A DNA stretch of 64,000 nucleotides, from positions 93,271 to 157,270 of the forward strand of contig NZ_JAFFQA010000007.1 in NCBI RefSeq assembly GCF_016919065.1, written 5' to 3'. Under the pieces are notes generated by a model, which saw only the letters and a list, made by a program, of their open reading frames with translations, was not told the origin of the DNA and searched no databases. Made by a program: the position numbers and the translations under genes. This DNA is from Desulfobulbus rhabdoformis (GTDB lineage Bacteria > Desulfobacterota > Desulfobulbia > Desulfobulbales > Desulfobulbaceae). How positions within the stretch are numbered: position 1 is the stretch's first letter; each line of letters begins with the position of its first letter. This document shows positions 41,852-51,195 of the stretch, piece by piece.

Positions 41852-42622
41852 TTATAACCCGTACTTTTTGCTGTAGCCGCGGGGTGTGATCATCTTGTCT
41901 TTCCAGACAAAGGTCTGGGAGTTGCCGATGATAACCGTGGTCTGCATGCCGATTTCTTCATCGAGCATCTTTTCCAGGGTTGTCAGGCGTACCTGTTCGT
42001 GCTCGCGGGTTGCGCCACTGACGATACCAACCGGAGTTTGGGGAGAGCGGCTTGCCAGCATGATCTCACGGGCGCGGACAATCTGGTCGGTACGTTTCTT
42101 GGACTTGGGGTTGTAGATCACCACCACAAAATCAGCCGGGGCAACCGCCTCCAGTCGTTTTTCGATCAGCTCCCAGGGGGTCATTAGGTCCGAGAGGCTG
42201 ATGGCGGCAAAGTCATGCATCAAAGGGGCTCCCAGAATGGCTGCGCAGGAGTTGAGCGCGGCGATGCCGGGAATGATATCGATGGGGACGGTGGCCTCTT
42301 CTGTTTTGGCCAGCTCATAGACGAGCCCGGCCATGGCATAGATGCCAGGGTCGCCGCCACAAACCAGGGCCACTCGCTTACCGGTTTGGGCCAGCTCCAG
42401 GGCCTTGCGGCAGCGATCGATCTCCTGCATCATGGAGGAGGAAATAACCTCGGTCTCTGGCCCCAGGCAATCGCGAACCAAGTCGAGATAGGTGCGATAA
42501 CCGAGCACGATCTCTGCGTCGGTCAATGCCCGCAGAGCCCGCGGTGCCATGAGATCGTTTGCGCCGGGGCCAAGCCCGACCACTATCAGAGAACCGGTTC
42601 CACTCTCCTGTCCTGTTGTCAT
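41852..42622 (-). CDS. cbiH: Precorrin-3B / cobalt-precorrin-3 C17-methyltransferase
   Basis: A 256-residue SAM-dependent methyltransferase that contracts the corrin ring. The family loops are VGLGPGANDLMAPRA (about 14-28), GGDPGIYAMAG (about 88-98) and PGIAALNSCAAILGAP (about 118-133). The start at 42622 has AGGAAA upstream. It is the last gene of the cbi operon. Confidence 0.92.
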   Translation of the reverse strand: MTTGQESGTGSLIVVGLGPGANDLMAPRALRALTDAEIVLGYRTYLDLVRDCLGPETEVISSSMMQEIDRCRKALELAQTGKRVALVCGGDPGIYAMAGLVYELAKTEEATVPIDIIPGIAALNSCAAILGAPLMHDFAAISLSDLMTPWELIEKRLEAVAPADFVVVIYNPKSKKRTDQIVRAREIMLASRSPQTPVGIVSGATREHEQVRLTTLEKMLDEEIGMQTTVIIGNSQTFVWKDKMITPRGYSKKYGL

Positions 42623-42650
42623 GGTATTTGATTTCCTTGTAAAGTTATCG

Positions 42651-43670
42651 TCAGAGGGTAGCCCGCTCCGCGATGGCGGTGGTGGCATCAACCCATTTCA
42701 TTTTCGGGACCAGCAGGTGGGCTCCGTCTCCGGCGCTGAGCAGAGCCGCCGGTTCGGCCACTCCCTTGGCTCCGGTCGCTTTGAGTACCGCTGCCGAAGT
42801 GGAGACCTCTTCCACGCCGTTGAGCTGGTCTTTGCTGTAAAAATCAATCTCCAGGCCCAACTCCCGGGCAGCGGCAAGAAGACCGATTTCATCCTGCTTG
42901 AGATCAATGGAGGCAAGGCGAGCAATGGCCTGGGGCAGGAGTCCATGCTCTTCACAGGATTTATGGATGACCTGAATGATCAACTCTGCGGGTGTGCCCC
43001 GGTTGCAACCCGTGCCGACCACCAGCGTTTTGGGGATGAGCAGGGCCTTGCTTGTTCCATATTCTGCCCGGCAATCAATTATGAGATCTGCCTGAGCAGG
43101 TTCCTCCACCCGGTGCAGATCTTTGGGCAGAGTCCCCAGAGGATAGGGGCTCCAGACATGGAGAACACCCCGGTCGACCAGTTTTCCCATGGCGCGTGTG
43201 AAGAGTGCTTTATCGGCGACCAGGAAGCCTCGGTCCCGGCACCAGAGATCAAGCGCGGTTTTTCCCAGCACATCCGAGGCGGTGGTTAGGACTGGTTGCC
43301 CACCCGTGGCTGCAGCTACCTGCTCGGCCAAGGCGTTTGCCCCACCCAGGTGCCCGGAGATCAACGAGATGGCAAAGCGGCCCAGCTCGTCACAGACCAC
43401 GATGGCAGGATCCTGGTATTTGTCCTTGATCAGCGGCGCAATGGTGCGCACCACAATGCCGGTGGCCATAATACAGATGATCTGATCGTATTCCTTCCAG
43501 ACTGTTCCCATCTGTTTGGCCAGACGCCCTTTGCAGGCAAAAAAATCACCACCGAGCTTCGAGGCAAGTTCCTGGCCCAGTCTGCAGCCTCCCTGGCTGA
43601 GGGCTAGAATGGCCAGGCGAGGAGAGGGCGCACCGATGGAATCAGCGGTACTCGTGGCTGAAGGCGGCAT
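42651..43670 (-). CDS. cbiG: Cobalt-precorrin-5A hydrolase
   Basis: A 339-residue enzyme releasing acetaldehyde from cobalt-precorrin-5A, a step of the anaerobic pathway. CbiG_N has MATGIVVRTIAPLIKDK (about 67-83) and ISLISGHLGGANALA (about 98-112). CbiG_C has VVGTGCNRGTPAE (about 211-223) and IDLKQDEIGLLAAA. The start at 43670 overlaps cbiF by 29 bases and has a weak ribosome site. Confidence 0.9.
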   Translation of the reverse strand: MPPSATSTADSIGAPSPRLAILALSQGGCRLGQELASKLGGDFFACKGRLAKQMGTVWKEYDQIICIMATGIVVRTIAPLIKDKYQDPAIVVCDELGRFAISLISGHLGGANALAEQVAAATGGQPVLTTASDVLGKTALDLWCRDRGFLVADKALFTRAMGKLVDRGVLHVWSPYPLGTLPKDLHRVEEPAQADLIIDCRAEYGTSKALLIPKTLVVGTGCNRGTPAELIIQVIHKSCEEHGLLPQAIARLASIDLKQDEIGLLAAARELGLEIDFYSKDQLNGVEEVSTSAAVLKATGAKGVAEPAALLSAGDGAHLLVPKMKWVDATTAIAERATL

Positions 43671-44421
43671 CGTAGAGTTTGGAGGCGATGGTGGAGTCTT
43701 CTCCAAGGGCAGGTCCCACCACAATCATCGCGGTTTTTCGAATGGCTGATTCTTGGATGAGAGCAGCGATCGTATTGAGCCTGCCCCGCACGATCTGCTG
43801 ATCCGGCCAGCTCGCCTTTTCCACAACGGCGATAGGCGTTTCAGGGGCGTAACCACCGGCGATCAGGTCGTTGACCACGGTCTCGATCAGCGAGACACTT
43901 AAGAAGATACACATACTGGCCTGGATAGCGGCCAGTTTTTGCAGCGATTCCCGTTCCGGCACCGGGGTTCGTCCGGCCTGGCGGGTGAAAATAACCGTCT
44001 GGGTGACCTCGGGAACTGTCAGCTCTACCTGCAGGGCTGCTGCACTGGCAAAGGCGGAACTCACACCGGGAATCACCTCATAGGGGATCTGGCGTGCATC
44101 GAGCCACTGCATCTGCTCGCGAATGGCTCCGTAGATGGCTGGGTCGCCGGTGTGGAGACGGACGACTTTCTTGCCCTGTTTGTAGCCCTCGGCAAGCAGG
44201 GCCATGATGCCCTCCAGATCAAGGCTTGCGGAGTCGTGGCAGGCCGCCTTGACGCCATCAAGCAGGGCCACATTGACCAGACTCCCGGCGTAGACGATCA
44301 CATCGGCCTCATCGAGAAGGCGACGACCTTTCAGTGTTATCAGCTCCGGATCACCGGGGCCGGCGCCAAGAAAGACGACTGAATGACAGCCGGACTCAGG
44401 CTGCGATTGCGCTGTTTGCAT
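43642..44421 (-). CDS. cbiF: Cobalt-precorrin-4 C11-methyltransferase
   Basis: A 259-residue methyltransferase. GAGPGDPELITLKGRRLL (about 19-36), YAGSLVN, LHTGDPAIYGA (about 95-105) and PGVSSAFASAAAL are standard. The start at 44421 has AGGTG upstream. It overlaps cbiL by 26 bases and cbiG at its end. Confidence 0.93.
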   Translation of the reverse strand: MQTAQSQPESGCHSVVFLGAGPGDPELITLKGRRLLDEADVIVYAGSLVNVALLDGVKAACHDSASLDLEGIMALLAEGYKQGKKVVRLHTGDPAIYGAIREQMQWLDARQIPYEVIPGVSSAFASAAALQVELTVPEVTQTVIFTRQAGRTPVPERESLQKLAAIQASMCIFLSVSLIETVVNDLIAGGYAPETPIAVVEKASWPDQQIVRGRLNTIAALIQESAIRKTAMIVVGPALGEDSTIASKLYDAAFSHEYR

Positions 44422-45184
44422 GGGACACCTGTACCTTTTTTTTGCGGATAACCATGGTGGAGAAGTAGTGCAGCTTCTGCCCCCGGGTTTCACGGATATC
44501 GGTAAATACTCGTTCTTCAGGCATGCCGGAACGCTCGATCAGTATAGCTGCGTCAAGCAGGCCCAACTCTTCAATCAGGTCAACCAGCGCATCAATACGC
44601 TTGTGGACTTTCATTAACACCACTGCATCCAGAGTGGTGAGAATCTCGCGTAAGCGATTATCTTCAAAGGCAGCCGGGACCACGGCCAGCACGTCGTTAC
44701 CCAGAGCCAGCGGGTAGGACTGGGAAGCGGCGCAGGCGGCCATGGCGGTGATGCCTGGTACAACGGTGACCCCAATGTCCGGTCGTTGTTCCTGAATGAT
44801 CGCCAGCAGATAAAAGGCGGTGGAGTAGAGGGTGGCATCGCCCAGGGTGGGAAAGGCGACATCTTTCCCCTGGTCAAGCTGTACGATCACATCATCGGCA
44901 GCCTGCTGCCAGGCACTGAGCTGCTGATCGTCTGTTTCCTGGCCCAGATAGACCTTTTTCATGATGAAGTGGAGAGGAAGGATAGTGCGTTCCCCCTCGG
45001 GAACGATCTGTTCCGCGATTCGCTGGGCACTGCTCGGCCCATTTTTTTTGGCTGTGGGCACAGCCCAAACCTTGGCCTTGGTGAGTATACGGACAGCTTT
45101 GTAGGTCATCAGTTCCGGGTCGCCGGGACCAACGCCGACCAGATAAAGGTGCCCGGTTGATGAGGTGGGAGATTCGCTGTTCAT
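44396..45184 (-). CDS. cbiL: Cobalt-factor II / precorrin-2 C20-methyltransferase
   Basis: A 262-residue methyltransferase. VGVGPGDPELMTYKAVRIL (about 16-34) is followed by FPTLGDATLYSTAFY (about 111-125) and VPGITAMAACAA. It overlaps cbiET by four bases and cbiF by 26, consistent with one operon. Confidence 0.92.
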   Translation of the reverse strand: MNSESPTSSTGHLYLVGVGPGDPELMTYKAVRILTKAKVWAVPTAKKNGPSSAQRIAEQIVPEGERTILPLHFIMKKVYLGQETDDQQLSAWQQAADDVIVQLDQGKDVAFPTLGDATLYSTAFYLLAIIQEQRPDIGVTVVPGITAMAACAASQSYPLALGNDVLAVVPAAFEDNRLREILTTLDAVVLMKVHKRIDALVDLIEELGLLDAAILIERSGMPEERVFTDIRETRGQKLHYFSTMVIRKKKVQVSHANSAIAA

Positions 45185-46392
45185 TTGTCGCCTGTTATAA
45201 GGGTTATGGGGTTAAAAGTTTGAGGTTCGCTGTCCGCAGAAGAGCTGCGCGTCACTGCCAGGGTACTGGTTGTGAGCGTAAGGCCCTGTTGCGCGAGGCA
45301 ACGCAGGGCGGTGCTGCGGGTCTGTTCAAGCACTGCGTTGATGACAATGCGGCCTCCTTGGGGGAGACGCTCAACCGCTGCTTCGATAATGGCGGGGAGC
45401 CGTTTGCCGCTGCCACCGATAAAGATGCGATCCGGCGTGGGTAAGTCAGCGATTGCCTCGGGGGCCTCACCGCTGACCAGATGCATGGTGTAGGTACCAA
45501 AGGTGCGGATATTTGCCCGAATGTTAGCCTGCTCTTCTTCCTTTTTCTCGATGGTATAGATCGAAAGTTCCGGGCAGAGCCGTGCGGCCTCCAGGGAGAC
45601 CGAGCCCGAGCCTCCGCCAATATCCCAAAGCACCCCCTCGGGCGGCAAGCGGAGCTGGTGGAGGGTTGCTGCCCGGACTTCACTTTTGGTGATCAGGCCC
45701 CGAGAGTGTTGGATTTCCTCTTCCCGGAGTCCAAAGACACAATCATGGCGGACCATCGAGGTCTGTTCCATGAGCATCATGTTCAGTGGGGCAAACTGTT
45801 TTCCGGCAATTTCAGCCAGGCTTCCTTGGGTAATATACTCTTCAGAAAGACCTAAGTTTTCCGCAACCCGCAGGGTAATGCCTGCGATACGCTCCTGATC
45901 ATCACAGGCCTCCAGGGTAGCCAGAATGCTGGCCGCAATGGAATCGGGACTGTTTTTGTTGTCGGTGAAGAGCAGAACCCGCTGGTGTTGCAGCAGACGA
46001 CCGGGAATATCCCGAAGGTTGCGTCCGTGCAGGCTGATAATGGTGAGGTCGTCCCAAGTGGTCCGAAAGCGGGCGCAGGCAAGCTGGACTGCCGAGAGCG
46101 CAGGGTGAATGCGAATGCGCTCCGGGCCAAATTCCCTGATAAGGGTGCGGCCGATGCCATAGAAAAGGGGGTCACCACTGGCGAGCAGCGCAACATCACC
46201 GCCTTTGAGGGCCTCGGCCAATTTGGGAATCATCTCGGCCACCGGAGAGATATCAATCATGGGACAAATCAGTCCGTTGACCAGGGGGCGGTGGCGTCTG
46301 GAGAGGATGATGGTCGCGCAGCGGCGCAGAATTGGCCACTGTTCAGCCGTGAGTGACTGGCCGCTGACCCCGATGAGTTCAATGCGTGACAT
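45181..46392 (-). CDS. cbiET: Precorrin-7 C5-/C15-methyltransferase (decarboxylating), CbiE-CbiT fusion
   Basis: A 403-residue two-domain protein. Residues 1-200 are CbiE (IELIGVSGQSL, LLASGDPLFYGIGRTLI), and 225-390 are CbiT (WDIGGGSGSVSLEAARL, then RIFIGGSGKRLPAII). The two enzymes are separate in Salmonella and fused in CobL-type organisms. It overlaps cbiD by 14 bases. Confidence 0.92.
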   Translation of the reverse strand: MSRIELIGVSGQSLTAEQWPILRRCATIILSRRHRPLVNGLICPMIDISPVAEMIPKLAEALKGGDVALLASGDPLFYGIGRTLIREFGPERIRIHPALSAVQLACARFRTTWDDLTIISLHGRNLRDIPGRLLQHQRVLLFTDNKNSPDSIAASILATLEACDDQERIAGITLRVAENLGLSEEYITQGSLAEIAGKQFAPLNMMLMEQTSMVRHDCVFGLREEEIQHSRGLITKSEVRAATLHQLRLPPEGVLWDIGGGSGSVSLEAARLCPELSIYTIEKKEEEQANIRANIRTFGTYTMHLVSGEAPEAIADLPTPDRIFIGGSGKRLPAIIEAAVERLPQGGRIVINAVLEQTRSTALRCLAQQGLTLTTSTLAVTRSSSADSEPQTFNPITLITGDK

Positions 46393-47467
46393 GGACGACT
46401 CCCTCTTCAGAACTCACAAGATAGACCGATACAGGGAGCCCGGACCACTGTTCGGCCTGGATTTTTGCCTGCTGGCTGACTGCCGCGATGAGGTCGTTAC
46501 GCTTCATTTTGAGTAGATAATCATAGATTTCACGGGCAGTATTGGCCGTGTGGAGTTTTTTGCTTGTTTCTTCTTCCAGCCCCAGCGAGGCAAGCAGATC
46601 AGCCGCATGATGGGTTTCCAGTGCGCCATTTCGGACATGGGTTTGGGGAACACCCAGGGCAGCTTTGACCAGCTTTGCCCACATTTCGGCCAAATGGATT
46701 TTCCGAAAGCCATGGCGGCCGGCAGCCTTCAGGGCATACTTAAGATAATCTCCCATCATGACCTGGGATTCTTCGGCAAGCCCCAGGTAGGATTGGACGG
46801 CAGCCTCAGAGGTACGGCCGGTGGCGAGAATGACCTCATCCAAGCCAGCGGCCCGCGCGACCTGCATGGATGCGTCAATAGTGTCTGTCCAGGCCTTGGC
46901 CGAGATGGGGCGGACAATGCCGGTGGTTCCCAGAATGGAGATGCCGCCTAAAACACCGAGACGACGGTTAAGCGTTTTTTCCGCCAGGATTTCACCGTCG
47001 CGGACAAAAATCTGCACTTCAAGCGGTCTGGGCTCTTGAGGACATTCCTCAAGAGCCTCGGCAACGGCCTCGATAATCATTTTGCGGGGGACCGGGTTAA
47101 TTGCCGGTTCACCCACTGCAATCGGCAGGCCAGGTTTGGTTACCCGGCCAACGCCCGGGCCGTTCACCAGGTATATGCTTTCTTTGCTCCCATCATCGCT
47201 CCAGCGGACTTGCGCCCCAATTTCAGCGCCATTGGTGACATCGGGATCATCCCCTGCATCCTTGACCACCGTGGCCATGGCGCCGCCACCTTCTGTGCGC
47301 TGCAGGCGGCAGAGCGCAAAGCTGTGGCGGGATTCATCGGGAAAGAGAATCTCGACCGAATCGTCCTTATGGCCAAGCAGGCAGCGCACTGCGGCCTTGG
47401 CCGCGGCTGCGGCACAGGCACCGGTGGTGAAGCCGCTGCGAAGCGGTTTTTCACGTGGGGGAGCCAT
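46379..47467 (-). CDS. cbiD: Cobalt-precorrin-5B C1-methyltransferase
   Basis: A 362-residue CbiD. LRSGFTTGACAAAAAKAA (about 9-26) is the family start. NGPGVGRVTKPGLPIAVGEPA in part (GPGVGRVTKPGL, about 100) and GGISILGTTGIV (about 174-185) follow. CbiD is specific to the anaerobic pathway. The start at 47467 gives a 7-base gap to cbiC. Confidence 0.93.
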   Translation of the reverse strand: MAPPREKPLRSGFTTGACAAAAAKAAVRCLLGHKDDSVEILFPDESRHSFALCRLQRTEGGGAMATVVKDAGDDPDVTNGAEIGAQVRWSDDGSKESIYLVNGPGVGRVTKPGLPIAVGEPAINPVPRKMIIEAVAEALEECPQEPRPLEVQIFVRDGEILAEKTLNRRLGVLGGISILGTTGIVRPISAKAWTDTIDASMQVARAAGLDEVILATGRTSEAAVQSYLGLAEESQVMMGDYLKYALKAAGRHGFRKIHLAEMWAKLVKAALGVPQTHVRNGALETHHAADLLASLGLEEETSKKLHTANTAREIYDYLLKMKRNDLIAAVSQQAKIQAEQWSGLPVSVYLVSSEEGVVHVTH

Positions 47468-47474
47468 GACGATG

Positions 47475-48095
47475 TCAGGCCAGTCGCAGCAGGGCATTCA
47501 CCATGGCCACCGCTACAGGGGTGCCGCCTTTGCGGCCAAGAGCGGTGATGTAAGGGAAGTCCTTTTCGATCAGAATGTCTTTGGACTCTGCAGCATTGAC
47601 AAAGCCAACCGGAACCCCGATGACCAGATCTGGTGCAAAACTGCCCTGTTCGATCAGCTCCATGATCTTTAACAGGGCCGTGGGCGCATTGCCCACCGCA
47701 ACGATACCGATGTTGTCGTTGACGCTCAATGCCATGGCCGCATCGGATCGGGTGGTGCCTTCTGCCTTGGCCTTGGCTATTGTTGCCTCTTCCGCCACCT
47801 TGCAGATGACCTTGCCGCCAAATTTGGCGAGCAAACCTTTGGAGATACCACTGGCCCCCATATTGACGTCGATGAGGATGTTTTTGCCACTGCGAAGGGC
47901 TTGCAGGCCAGCTTCTATCGCTTTGGGATGAAAGCGAATATTTTCGGCAAAACTGAAGTCGCCGGTGGCGTGGATAGAGCGGCGGACAAGGGCGAACTCT
48001 TCGGGGGAAAAGCTGGTGGGGCCGAGTTCCCGCTCGATGATGCGAAAACTCTCGGCCTCGATCTCTAGTGGTGCGACTTTTTGCAGGGTAACCAT
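47475..48095 (-). CDS. cbiC: Cobalt-precorrin-8 methylmutase
   Basis: A 206-residue mutase moving the C11 methyl to C12. RRSIHATGDFSFAENIRF in part (RRSIHATGDF, about 38-47) holds the catalytic His. DVNMGASGISKG, TRSDAAMAL and VIGVPVGFVNAAESK in part are conserved. It lies 8 bases after cbiA. Confidence 0.93.
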   Translation of the reverse strand: MVTLQKVAPLEIEAESFRIIERELGPTSFSPEEFALVRRSIHATGDFSFAENIRFHPKAIEAGLQALRSGKNILIDVNMGASGISKGLLAKFGGKVICKVAEEATIAKAKAEGTTRSDAAMALSVNDNIGIVAVGNAPTALLKIMELIEQGSFAPDLVIGVPVGFVNAAESKDILIEKDFPYITALGRKGGTPVAVAMVNALLRLA

Positions 48096-48103
48096 AGGTG
48101 TTC

Positions 48104-49447
48104 TCAGCGTGGTTGGCGGCAGGCCTGGACAAAGCGGGCGGCGGCTTGCGGCGTTCGCCCCCAGTGCAGATGGATGTAACCTGCCAGAGTGTTGTCTATA
48201 AGAAAGCCCTCACCACGGCCATCGGCCAGATGGTAGGCCACCGGAGCGGAAGCTCCTTCTTCGATGGTGGAGTAATGAAATTCATGCCCATGGAGGATCG
48301 TTCCTCGTGGTGCAAGCAGGCAGTCTGCTTCGACCATGGGTTGCCGGTACCCCAGGCTGCGGAGCCTTGGCTGCATGCGGGCGCTGAAAGGGTAGAGCCC
48401 GACCATGGGAAATTCAGCCCCCTCCTGGTTTGTGATCGACTTGCACAAGTACATGAATCCGCCACACTCGGCGTATACAGGATTGCCAGCCCGGGCAAAG
48501 GCCAGTATTTTTTCGCGTAGCTGCACATTTTTACTGATTGTATCCGCATGCAGCTCTGGATATCCGCCGCCAAGATAGAGTCCCTGGATATCTGGGGGGA
48601 AGCATTCATCTTGCAGGGGGCTGAAAAAGATGAGCTCAGCTCCGGCCTCCCTGAGCAGATCAAGATTATCCTCATAGTAGAAACAGAAGGCTGCATCCCG
48701 GGCCACGCCAATCCGCACCGGTGTCCCTCGCTTCACCAGGGGGCCGTGAGAATCACTTTGAACTTTTTTTGGTCGCTCCCTGGCAATGTTGAGCATCTGA
48801 TCCAGATCCACATGCTCCTCGATGAGACTGACTAACTGTTCAAGCCCCTCACCTTTGAGCGGATGTTCTTCGCCCATGTGCAGACCAAGGTGGCGGGATG
48901 GGATGGAGACCGACTCGTTGCGGGGCAGAAAACCCAGCACCGGCACATCGCAGTAGGTTTCAATGGCATCAGCGATCATCTTACGGTGTTTGTCTGAGCC
49001 CACCCGGTTACAGATGACACCAGCCAGTCGCAGGTTGGGATCAAGGGTGGCGAAACCATGGGCGACCGCGGCCACGCTTTCCGCCGCAGAGCGGACATCA
49101 ATCACCAGAAAGACGGGCAGCTCCAAGGTCTTGGCTAGGTGCGCAGCTGAGCCTTCACCTCCATCGAAGAGTCCCATGACCCCTTCAATCACCGCACAGT
49201 CACAACCGGTCCCATTTTTAGCAAAGCTGCGGCGGACAAAATCAGCACCGCACATACGCACATCCAGGTTACGTGAGATCTGACCGGTCACCATCTGGTG
49301 GAGGCTGGGATCAATGAAATCCGGGCCGCACTTAAACGGTTGGACCGCAAGGCCCCGGCGGGCAAGCGCCGCCATCACACCCAGGGTCAGGGTGGTCTTG
49401 CCGCAACCAGAGTGGGTTCCGGCGATGAGCAGGGCAGGAAAGCTCAT
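48104..49447 (-). CDS. cbiA: Cobyrinate a,c-diamide synthase
   Basis: A 447-residue amidase. The N-terminal ATP domain has AGTHSGCGKTTLTLG (9-23) and KCGPDFIDPSLHQ. The C-terminal class I glutaminase half has LYLGGGYPELHA (about 292-303) and CGGFMYLCKS (Cys about 327). It amidates side chains a and c of cobyrinate. It overlaps the binding-protein gene by four bases. Confidence 0.92.
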   Translation of the reverse strand: MSFPALLIAGTHSGCGKTTLTLGVMAALARRGLAVQPFKCGPDFIDPSLHQMVTGQISRNLDVRMCGADFVRRSFAKNGTGCDCAVIEGVMGLFDGGEGSAAHLAKTLELPVFLVIDVRSAAESVAAVAHGFATLDPNLRLAGVICNRVGSDKHRKMIADAIETYCDVPVLGFLPRNESVSIPSRHLGLHMGEEHPLKGEGLEQLVSLIEEHVDLDQMLNIARERPKKVQSDSHGPLVKRGTPVRIGVARDAAFCFYYEDNLDLLREAGAELIFFSPLQDECFPPDIQGLYLGGGYPELHADTISKNVQLREKILAFARAGNPVYAECGGFMYLCKSITNQEGAEFPMVGLYPFSARMQPRLRSLGYRQPMVEADCLLAPRGTILHGHEFHYSTIEEGASAPVAYHLADGRGEGFLIDNTLAGYIHLHWGRTPQAAARFVQACRQPR

Positions 49448-50367
49448 AGGCGTATAATCCCCTTTTGGGCGTAATCGGGATAGAGCAGCGATTTGACGAA
49501 AGCAATGCCGTCAAGTAATTCCAGGGTCGGGCGGGAGACCATCTCCTCGGCGACCAGAAAAACCTGGCCATCACGAACCGCCTTGATCACCGAGAACCCT
49601 GGCTCATGGATAATGTCATCCACGCGGACCGGGTTCATTCGGCCGGTCTGGGCCAGGTAGAGATCAATGTCGTTGGCTTTGGCCAGGATGCGTTCTTTGC
49701 CGTAGGCTGCAATATTGGTCTGCCGCATTCGATCGGCATCCGTTGCCACGTTGACGCCGCCGGCAGATTCCAGGACAAAGATGGCCATGGAGGTGGGGGC
49801 AAAGGTCTTCATTTGGCTATGCATCGACTCAAAATACACATGTTTGCGCCGATTTTTGGGGATGAGGCGCAGTTGGCTCTGGAGCGCTTTCAAGCGATCG
49901 GTAAAGGTGGTGACCATGGCCTCGGCCTGTTGTTCATGGCCGGTCAGGATGCCCAGGTCGCGCCAGTACTGGTAGAGCTCCTTAGCCTGGGTGGGTTGCA
50001 GGGAAACCACGCGTACATTATGCCTTTCCAAGATACGCACCAGATTGGGGTAGGCGCGACTGATCATGGGCCGAATCAATACCAGATCAGGTGAGAGGGC
50101 CAGGAGGCGTTCCGGGTCGTCCTGGAAGCGGACCTTAGGGCAGCCGGGTAACTGGTGGTCACTGGGGCTGCAGCCGATGATTTCTTTTTTCAGACCCAGT
50201 TGCAGCAGGTTGGTGGTGTGGGCCGAATAGAGAGAGATGATGCGTTTGAACGGTTGATTAAAAACAATAGTCCGGTTTTCAGTGTCGGTAATTGATGCCG
50301 CGGTCGCGAGCTGGGCAACAAGCAGCAGGGACAGGCAAAGGCAGGATGCAAAAGATGAAAGACGCAT
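49444..50367 (-). CDS. btuF: Periplasmic corrinoid/iron-chelate binding protein of an ABC transporter
   Basis: A 307-residue BtuF/FepB-family protein with a signal peptide (residues 1-23, LLLVAQLATA). IISLYSAHTTNLLQLG (about 44-59), ALSPDLVLIRP (about 89-99) and a conserved C-terminal LLYPDYA. Position in a B12-riboswitch operon favours cobalamin or cobinamide as ligand, but cobalt or iron chelates are possible. The two partners btuD and btuC follow upstream. Confidence 0.8.
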   Translation of the reverse strand: MRLSSFASCLCLSLLLVAQLATAASITDTENRTIVFNQPFKRIISLYSAHTTNLLQLGLKKEIIGCSPSDHQLPGCPKVRFQDDPERLLALSPDLVLIRPMISRAYPNLVRILERHNVRVVSLQPTQAKELYQYWRDLGILTGHEQQAEAMVTTFTDRLKALQSQLRLIPKNRRKHVYFESMHSQMKTFAPTSMAIFVLESAGGVNVATDADRMRQTNIAAYGKERILAKANDIDLYLAQTGRMNPVRVDDIIHEPGFSVIKAVRDGQVFLVAEEMVSRPTLELLDGIAFVKSLLYPDYAQKGIIRL

Positions 50368-50379
50368 ACGTACTCTATA

Positions 50380-51195
50380 TCAGGGGGTCATGGGCAGGCG
50401 AAAGCTGACCTGCCGACAGTTGGTAAAGGGGTTGGGGCGGACCTCGGCTTCAACGCCGTAGACTTGCTTAATGTTTTCTGGAGTCAGCACCTCTCTCGTC
50501 GGTCCCTGGCAGATGATTTTGCCTTGTTTCAAAAAAATCAGCTGATCACAGAAGAACGAGGCCAGGTTGAGATCGTGCATCACAGCCACCACCTGCAAGC
50601 CCTGCTTCTCAAAGCGGGAACGGATCAGGTGGAGGATTTCCAGGCTATGGTGGATATCCAGGTTGGAGGTTGCCTCATCCAGCAGAAGGACCTGGGGCTT
50701 TTGCGCGAGTGCCCGGGCCACGGCCACGCGTTGCTTTTCCCCACCGGAGAGGCGGGTGACCGGTCGTTTGGCCAAATGGCTGATTCCTGTGAGGCGCAGA
50801 GCCTCATCGATGATTGTTTGATCTTGCTCGTTGGGGGCGGCAAAACGATGGAGGTGCGGATGCAGCCCCATCTCCACCACTTCCCGCACCGGATAGCCAA
50901 AGCGGACCGTAAATTCCTGAGGTACCAGGGCCAGCTTTTGGGCCAATTTTTTTTTGGTCCAGGATGGAAGCGGTTGGTCCAAAAAGTCAATTGTTCCCCT
51001 GTCTGGTGTGAGTAATCCCCCCATGAGGTCGAGCAGGGTGGTCTTGCCGCTGCCATTGGGACCGAGGATGCCGTAACTGTAACCTCGTCGGAGCTCAAGA
51101 TTGATTGTCTCCAGCACAGATGTGCCGTTGTAGCCGAAGGCAACGTCTGTAAGCCGCCAGAGAATATCCTGATTTTCAGAAATCACTCTTGCCAT
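50380..51195 (-). CDS. btuD: ABC transporter ATP-binding protein (BtuD/FecE-like)
   Basis: A 271-residue ATPase. Walker A GPNGSGKTTLL (about 42-52), LSGGEKQRVAVARAL (about 146-160) and Walker B VLLLDEATSNLD (about 165-176) are intact. The start at 51195 overlaps btuC by 20 bases. It powers import by the BtuC-like permease. Confidence 0.88.
   Translation of the reverse strand: MARVISENQDILWRLTDVAFGYNGTSVLETINLELRRGYSYGILGPNGSGKTTLLDLMGGLLTPDRGTIDFLDQPLPSWTKKKLAQKLALVPQEFTVRFGYPVREVVEMGLHPHLHRFAAPNEQDQTIIDEALRLTGISHLAKRPVTRLSGGEKQRVAVARALAQKPQVLLLDEATSNLDIHHSLEILHLIRSRFEKQGLQVVAVMHDLNLASFFCDQLIFLKQGKIICQGPTREVLTPENIKQVYGVEAEVRPNPFTNCRQVSFRLPMTP

Noticed and set aside
47164..48132. 322-codon minus-strand frame
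   Set aside because: It is a same-strand alternate frame over cbiC and cbiD, both of which have clear family motifs.
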